A stretch of DNA of 64,000 nucleotides, taken from Cinnamomum chago (taxonomy: Eukaryota; Streptophyta; Magnoliopsida; Laurales; Lauraceae). Shown in pieces: positions 57,460 through 64,000 of this stretch. Under the pieces are notes generated by a model. That model saw only the letters and a program-made list of their open reading frames with translations, was not told the DNA's origin and did not search any database. A program made the position numbers and the translations under genes. Each line of letters starts with the position of its first letter. Position 1 is the first letter of the stretch. The stretch is from contig CP142457.1 in NCBI GenBank assembly GCA_038049695.1, positions 29,163,001 through 29,227,000 on the forward strand, given 5' to 3'.

Positions 57460-57720
57460 TGAATGGAGATAGGATTAGATTGGGGAAGAGGAGGAGGGAG
57501 AGGATGGAGCTTCAGTTTCATTGTCTTTGGAGAGCGAAAGAGAACAAAAGAATTGGAAAAAGAGGGGATAGAGAAGACGCCAACAGAGACAACAAAATGA
57601 GGACAAAGGAAGCTCTGCTGTTTTCAACGACCCACACAAAGTTGTGGTGATTTTTCCTACGCTTTTTAACCGTTAGTTCCGTTACTCTTCTCGATTTGAA
57701 ACAATCCGGATCGGTTTAAG
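57460..57720 (-). promoter_or_regulatory. 5' leader and promoter region of the LIN-like gene
   Basis: On the minus strand the 150 bases before the ATG are pyrimidine-rich (CTCCCTCCTCCTCTTCCCC type), as common in plant 5' UTRs. No clear TATA box; the transcription start is not placed. Confidence 0.4.
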
Positions 57721-58564
57721 TGCACTGTACTGAACCGGTTTTCCTGATTTGAGAGAGGAAATATTGGGTGGATTGAGGTTCAATTTAGGAGAGGACTGAG
57801 AATTTTCATTTGAGGGGCACATTTTCATTTGAGTTTTGAAAGCCGACCTAAAATTTATATAATATGGGTTTTGGAAGCTTACTCAAAATTTTCATATGGG
57901 TTCGGGAAGGACCCAAGTTCAACAGGTGCCCCCCAAAGCATATACGTAGGTCACCCCTATGCTCATGTTACTGCTGCATTTCTTTATCATATGTTTTTAT
58001 TACATCCGAGCTATTTTTGGTTATCCATACAACTCGTCTTCACATGACGACAAGAATGATGTTGACGGCGATGATGATAAAGAGTCCAGATAGGATAGGA
58101 AAAAGGGTAGATTTTCCATCTTCAAATCTATGAATTTCTTTTCTTGTTTCCTTTCACCCTATTTGTTCGGATCATAATACAGAGGAATTGACTGCATAGG
58201 GTGGTTAAAAATGAAGATGAAATGTGAATTTCCAAAATGAGTGACAAATAGCATATTTTTTTCATTCTATTTTCCTAATTTATTTGATGTTCATTTTGGA
58301 AATTCGCCTTTTAATCTTCATTTTTAACAACCATCATATTCAATTCCAATGTATTATAATGCAAACAAACAAAAGTTTAAAGGTCAATTTACTTGTGTGG
58401 GATTGAATTCTTAAAATTCATGATAAAATGGGTTCCAACAAATTATCATTAGGCTGTGAAGGGTGTGAAGGATATGAAGTGAAATATATTGGACCCGACT
58501 TTTCTAAAATTTGATTTACTAGGTGATGGATGAATATTCATTTTCTATCTATCTTGCATTCATT
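57721..58564. other. Intergenic, no gene seen
   Basis: AT-rich DNA. There is an inverted pair around 58205-58345 (GGTTAAAAATGAAGAT...GAATTTCCAAAATGA facing its complement), about 30 bp per arm with gaps, which could be a small MITE relic. Confidence 0.4.
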
Positions 58565-59174
58565 TTTTTGTCAAAGAGGATATTATTTGAAGTAATTTAT
58601 AGATGATTATCTTTGTTTCTTCAATTTCTTTTACCACTTTTAGGAACATGTTCTAAATCTGGATAGCCCATTTAATATAAATTTGAACCAAGATCCAAAA
58701 TTGTTGGGGCAAATTATTTAGGGCACGTTTGGCAATAGACTGCGCTGGGGATTCCTCGTATATTTTCTGTACAATTACAGATTTATCACGTTTGGTTCAC
58801 AGCAGATTTTAAGAGGAAAGATGCCGGAAATACTAGAAACAATTATTTCTACTTTCCGACCTATCCCCCTCTTTTTGTCAAAGAGGATATTATTTGAAGT
58901 AATTTATAGATGAATATCTTTGTTTCTTCAATTTTTTTACCACTTTTAGGAACATGTTCTAAATCTGGATAGCCCATTTAATATAAATTTGAACCAAGAT
59001 CCAAAATTGTTGGGGCAAATTATTTAGGGCACGTTTGTCAATAGACTGCGCTGGGGATTCCTCGTATATTTTCCGTACAATCACAGATTTATCACGTTTG
59101 GTTCACAGCAGATTTTAAGAGGAAAGATGCCGGAAATACGAGAAACAATTATTTCTACTTTCCGACCTATCCCC
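58565..59174. repeat. Direct tandem duplication of ~305 bp
   Basis: TTTTTGTCAAAGAGGATATT starts both copies, at 58565 and 58872; both run to CCGACCTATCCCC. They differ at a few sites (GATTATC/GAATATC, TTTCTGT/TTTCCGT, ATACTAG/ATACGAG). Each copy holds AGGGCACGTTTG, a word often found at the ends of plant hAT/MITE elements. Confidence 0.9.
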
Positions 59175-60355
59175 TTCGGAAGCTGAAAATCCGTAGAACC
59201 AAAGAAAGGCGGAGCTACTGTGCGGATGAACACTAAAAGGAGTAATTTTCACCATAATAGGATTTTGCTCTGGAAACCTATTTTTTGGGTCCCATAATTA
59301 AGATCTAAACGGTTAATCATGTTTAAACTCTCAAAAAAGGCTCTATGATGAAATATCAACCGTAGATTCATCATAGATTTTAAGTTATTTGCAATAAAGT
59401 CTTGACCATTGGATCATAATTTTTGAAATTTTGTGGGCTCCATTTGTAAAATCCAAACTATCCAATCTCTTCAAACTGCATACAAAGGCTATGTATCAAA
59501 ATATGGCAGCCTGATTTATCATGGATCACAAGAAATCGGCCAAAAACTATTTGCCGTTGATTTCACAGTGCAAAAAAGGATGAAAAACAGTGTGATTCAT
59601 GCAATTTTTTGGTTCCTGTGCGGCCCTTAGAGCTCTATTCAGGAGACTTGGACAAAGAAGGGCAGGTTTGATCACGGGAACCGAATAGCATAGAACGTCG
59701 TACTAAAAATGGTAGATAAGTCCAAAAGTATGTACTAGAAAATAAAAGCATGGTTTAAATTCAAAATCCAAACAACATCAAAAACAGGATTTTTGGCAGA
59801 ACATGTGAACTAACAGCTAATAATCATATAGTTTAATTCTCTAATGAAGGTTGGTCTTGGGACCACACATCATCCAATAAAACCCATCAGAATCTTTTTA
59901 GGAGAAATAAAAAGTACTAGATTATCAGAATAGACAAATGTAAAGTACTGTTTATACAGTAGAATGAGTCATATGGAGATCATATAAGGGTCCCACATGT
60001 TGAAATGCAGAGTACTTTCTACATTTTTTAGCCACTGGGCTATGCATTTATGGCAAGTTTGTACGAGTGACAGAAGTTACAGACACAGTGTGCTGAACTC
60101 AAGACTGATACAAAGTCGGGTTACATTCACAGGAAATGGATGTCACTTTTTATTTCCTCAGGAAAAAAAAAAAAAAAATCTCTAAAAAAAATTCCTTTCT
60201 CATATGGATTCGACCAAATAGGGTTTTGTGTTTGGTTCAAATAGAGTTCTGGATCCCAATTCCGATGCTTAAACAGGAGAAAGCAAAAAAAGAAAAAGAA
60301 ACGACACAAATACTGAGTTGAATGTTAGAAGTGACCTTTTTTCCCCCTTCTATCA
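59175..60355. other. Intergenic, no gene seen
   Basis: AT-rich; poly-A runs at 60162-60178. Text at 59210-59640 (AACCGTAGATT, CATTGGATCA) resembles non-autonomous DNA transposon sequence, but ends are not defined. Confidence 0.4.
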
Positions 60356-60362
60356 TAGGATT

Positions 60363-60503
60363 CCCAATTCTTTTGGTTGTATTAATCTCTCCGGTTCAAA
60401 GAAAAGCCGGATAAACTCCTATGTAACTTCAGTGTGGTAGTGCAGTTTCGAACCTACAACCTTCGGATGCAAACTATGGTCCTAAGACGACTGAGTTACC
60501 CCT
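60363..60503 (-). mobile_element. tRNA-derived SINE, minus strand
   Basis: Minus strand has an A-box-like TAACTCAGTCG and a B-box GGTTCGAAACT about 40 bases later, the internal RNA polymerase III promoter. A 7-bp TSD, TAGGATT, lies at 60356-60362 and 60504-60510. Length about 141 bp. No tRNA acceptor stem or anticodon fold, so not a tRNA gene. Confidence 0.7.
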
Positions 60504-60953
60504 TAGGATTATTAGGAGTAGCATTTACTACATTGAAAAGATGAAATCCTAACCTAAGTACCTCAAATAGAATTTCTACCCAGGATTTGTAATTAATGCT
60601 CAAAATGGATGCGGTAGATATGAGAAAATTGAGGTGGATGTGTGGTAAAATTAAAAAAATAAAATTAGAAATGGGCTCTTTCAAGAACATTTAGGAATAG
60701 CAACAATAGGAGATAAAATTAAACAAATTTGTTTGAGATGACTGTGCATGTCCAATATAGGCCAGCAACGACGTTGCTAACAAACAGTTTGGTTATGGAA
60801 GTTGATGGCCCTCCATGGGATATAGGTAAGCCACAGAGAACGTAGATAAAGGAAGTAAAAATAAATATAAAAAAGCGTAACTTATGTGAGGATTTGGCTC
60901 AAGATAAATCAGAATGGAGAAACAAAATTTCGTATAGTCAACTCCAATATACT

Positions 60954-61487
60954 GGTGTAAAGTGGACCATGCGGCCTAACTGTGCCTTGGTAGTGCCGTG
61001 CAGTGCCCAGGTCGGCTATTAGGCGGGCCAGCACAGCCCATGGCACGACTTAGGTCTTGTCGTGCTCGACCGTGCCACCCATGGGCCAACTCGCATGCCT
61101 CTTCTAAAACTTTTATTTTTTAAATTTTTATATAAATTGAAAAAGACTTTATGGAGTTTTAGGGTTCTCAACTTGAAATAAAGGTTGAAATTACTAAATT
61201 GAATGCATAAAATTGATGGTAGTTTACAAATGAAAAATAAATCTTTAATTATTTTAAAATTTATATATTATTTGTGTATAAGAAAATCAGACTTTTTATA
61301 TATAATTGTTGTGCTGGGCCATGCTCGGTCGTGTCGTGTCATGCCTCGGCCTAGGCACAATAGCTCAGCATGACATGGCTGTGCCGGGCCGCCTAATCAA
61401 TGCGGTCAATGGGCCATGCCGGCCCACGACCCGAGTTTTTTCATGTTGGGTTGTGTTGGGTATAGGCAACCCGGTCCAATTTACACC
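60954..61487. mobile_element. Candidate non-autonomous TIR element
   Basis: Ends GGTGTAAAGTGGACC (60954-60968) and GGTCCAATTTACACC (61473-61487): 15-bp inverted repeats with one mismatch. Both inner flanks are rich in GTGC/GGCACGAC words, while the middle (61110-61300) is AT-rich. No clear TSD, no coding capacity. Class unknown. Confidence 0.5.
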
Positions 61488-63272
61488 CCTACCCCTATAA
61501 TAGTTGGGACAGGGCTTTGCTGACGACGACGACAATGATTTGTATTGAATCTTCCTGACCTGAGAAATATGAGTAAATCATTAAAGGTGAGGATTTTAAG
61601 GGCCATCAAATAACCTTTTCTTTTGATAGGAAATAATAATGTTTAATTGTCCATTAACCTCGACAAATTAAATGTTAGAAAAGAGATGGTCTCATTTGCA
61701 TCTCAACCGTAGATAAGATCCTATGCGCCTTCAACAAACTCATTTTACTAAATTTGGTAGAAAATAGGCGAATTGCCCCCAAGAATATCTGAATAAATCA
61801 ATGTGAAGAAAATGGCCTCAATTAAGAGGTGAACAATTTAATATATATGGTAAATATGATATTTGTTAAATTCCTGCCTTTAATAGTGGTTGCCTTCACT
61901 GTAGCTGAATGATAGCTACCAACAAACTTGTCTTTAGTTTTTTTTGCTTTTTTTTTTGGTGAATAACAAACTTGTCTTTAGTTAAAACTTGCCAAGCCGA
62001 AAATGTTCATTGAATGTTTGCTTTGTTTTTTTGGTGAATAACAAACTTGTCTTTAGTTAAAACTGGCCAAGCCGAAAATGTTCATTGAATGTGAAAATAG
62101 CAACAAAGATCAAACCAACAGCACACAGATTCGAAAATAATAGAGCAGACCCTGTTGTTGGAGAAGGAAAAGTTGAATTGACTCTCTAAATTGGATTGTC
62201 CCTCTGGGTTTATATAGTCTGCATCATGGGTTTAAATATTGATATCGAACTCGTATTGGCCTTATGAAACGTATGTATGTATGTAACAGTATATGAGCTT
62301 GTTGACGGACCTTATCTTTAGCTGAAAAGGAACAAACACTGGGTCATATTTTATTCGTTGGATATTGTTCAGGTACGGTGTGTTTCATGTAATTAAATTC
62401 CTAGGAATTTCAAAACTTTCTTTGCTTTTTCTTTTGGCAGAAAGGAATTCCAAGACTCGTAAAGAAACAATGAACTTCTAAATATGACCATCAAATACTC
62501 TCTTCTTTTAATGAAGCGAAGGAAAATGAATACCAAGTTAAGATGCCTCCAAATCCAAATCCTTAAAAAATAAAGATTTCATCTGCATCTCTATTTTACA
62601 CCATTCATTCCTTGTCTCTTTATTAAGTTTTTATTAGAGTCCATTTAACTATGAATTCTCACGTATTCCATTCTATGCAACCATGCGGCTATGCCTAATT
62701 TATCAGTATAACTTTTGAGCCAATTTCAAATTGATGGGTTAAGGCTTAGAATATGGCTATAATGATTATGATTAACGAACATACAAGAGTCAACTCCATG
62801 GTCTCGATGGTCTGCATGGTTGCAGTGACTATTTGATCACGTGGAATGATGCTCTTTGGTTGAAAAGACACTACGGAAAGGCACATGCCACTGCTAATTT
62901 CAAGTATTTCAACCTACTCTTGCATGCGTGATGTGATGCACCTTTCCTTGACCACTTCACCAAGCAGTGTGGAGTGAAGTAAAGTCTCATCTCACCGGAT
63001 AAGAAAAAATCAAGAGTCATATCCAAAGTATAATTTTTTTTTAATTTTAAAATTATAATAAAAATGCAACATTATCAGGGTCACTAATAGAGAAAAATTC
63101 ATCTACTTTTTATCCAAAAAATAAAAAAAAATTCTTTATCAAGCCACTAAAAATAAAATTTCATCATATTATGATTAGAATACCTAATATTTTATCCTCT
63201 CTTCGATCTTCATTTCACTTCACTTCACCATACAAGTATTTTGCCAAACAAAGGTAGCCTCCTCATTTTTAT
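61488..63272. other. Intergenic with a short duplication, no gene seen
   Basis: A ~65-bp duplication (TTTTTTGGTGAATAACAAAC..., from about 61953 and about 62029), a TATG microsatellite at 62270-62284, otherwise AT-rich unique DNA. Confidence 0.5.
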
Positions 63273-63304
63273 TATATATATATATATATATATCTATATA
63301 TATG
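63273..63304. repeat. TA microsatellite
   Basis: TATATA run interrupted once by a C. The perfect 18-bp palindrome ACCTCATTTAAATGAGGT follows at 63311-63328. Confidence 0.9.
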
Positions 63305-63336
63305 CATACTACCTCATTTAAATGAGGTAGCTAACA

Positions 63337-63458
63337 GGGAACTTGTGGATGACTTAGTGGTAAAGGCTTAAGACTTCCATCCGACTCACCAGGGATTAAT
63401 CCTGATGGGTAGCTTTACTCCTCTCTAACTTGGCTATTGAGTTAAGTAAGAAAGAAAA
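63337..63458 (+). mobile_element. SINE-like insertion with 16-bp TSD
   Basis: Flanked by AATGAGGTAGCTAACA at 63321-63336 and 63459-63474, an exact 16-base direct repeat. The body has an A-box-like GACTTAGTGGTAAAG, a weak B-box-like GGATTAATCC, and an A-rich tail (AAGTAAGAAAGAAAA). It fits a tRNA-derived SINE, about 122 bp. Confidence 0.75.
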
Positions 63459-63474
63459 AATGAGGTAGCTAACA

Positions 63475-64000
63475 AGAAATATAAAACATAAGGAAAAGAA
63501 GACTTCTAATAAACAACTATAAAACAATATCTAGGCAGTTTTAATTCACAGGGGCTATAGGATCAATGAGGGACTTATCCACTAACTCTTGGCAAATGAT
63601 CTAGACGTTGAAATTTATAACTGAAAATCCTAACATCATGGTGACAGCCCAGGAATTCAAGAAGTAAGATGGGAGGGATAAGCTAATTTTAGTCTCTTAC
63701 ATGGCACACTAGAGATAGGATCTGAAGTCCATTTAGGGCTAATAAGAAGAAAGAGGAATTATTGGTCCTCGTCTAGATGTAATGCTACACGTGCATCCCA
63801 GCTATCTCCCAGTACTGGGACATCTTAACCATCACACTGTTTGCTTGATTGGTCACAAAACAGACCCTAGACAGGGTTGGCCGGCCATAATACGAAGCCA
63901 ATCCATCAAGCTTATGAGACCAAAATATCATTAGAGCACCAAAAACCAACTTAACAATCAACCCCATCATTAGAGCACCAAAGACCAACTTAACACCCCA
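63475..64000. other. Intergenic, no gene seen
   Basis: AT-rich. A ~28-bp direct repeat (CATTAGAGCACCAAA...CCAACTTAACA) at 63928-63957 and 63969-63996. Confidence 0.5.

Noticed and set aside
60363..60503. tRNA gene on the minus strand
   Set aside because: A and B boxes are present, but no acceptor stem or anticodon arm can be folded, and target duplications show it is a SINE.

Overview
This is nuclear DNA of a flowering plant. It has long AT-rich intergenic stretches, nested LTR retrotransposons, tRNA-derived SINEs and one large intron-containing plant gene. I cannot fix the species. The split is roughly retrotransposon nest (1-43695), gene-bearing flank (43700-57700) and repeat-rich intergenic DNA (57700-64000).

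The nest can be read in layers, because most joints show target-site duplications (TSDs). The base layer is a decayed Ty3/gypsy element on the minus strand, probably of the Tat/Ogre group. Its 5' LTR is 40998-43695, followed leftwards by a repeat-bearing leader, gag, protease, reverse transcriptase and RNase H, and it is cut at 604 by a copia-type LTR. Into it went: (a) a solo LTR at 1560-5465 (TSD ATGTT), itself carrying a second solo LTR of the same family at 1833-4048 (TSD CAAAT); (b) about 1.6 kb of organelle-like, probably mitochondrial, DNA at ~10760-12365; (c) a SIRE-like Ty1/copia element at 12481-38973, minus strand (TSD GTCTT). The copia element carries a solo LTR at 12724-14433 (TSD TCAGT) in its 3' LTR, and a compound gag-only element at 21005-36897 (TSD TCAGG) in its gag gene.

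The gag-only family (LTRs 1.7-2.2 kb, no pol) is non-autonomous. It shares the primer-binding site, LTR end and gag C-terminal half with the SIRE-like host, so it may rely on that element's enzymes. Here an outer copy (LTRs 21005-22762 and 35119-36897) contains an inner, very young copy arranged LTR-internal-LTR-truncated internal (23755-32879). LTR divergence by eye orders the events: SIRE-like oldest, outer gag-only element next, inner copy youngest.

The LTRs of this family show three features I consider worth following: a CG-rich palindrome cluster with a mitosis-type (MSA) MYB site beside the TATA box; a conserved two-stem hairpin in the transcribed leader, shared with the SIRE-like LTR; and the fact that two independent nested insertions landed inside that same hairpin.

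In the flank, a seven-exon minus-strand gene (50384-57459) encodes a 1007-residue LIN-like armadillo-type protein; all splice phases close. A poorly supported spliced gene lies at 43836-45740 and a broken chromovirus-type gypsy pol at 47485-48985. The remainder holds two SINEs with TSDs, a TIR element, local duplications and simple repeats.
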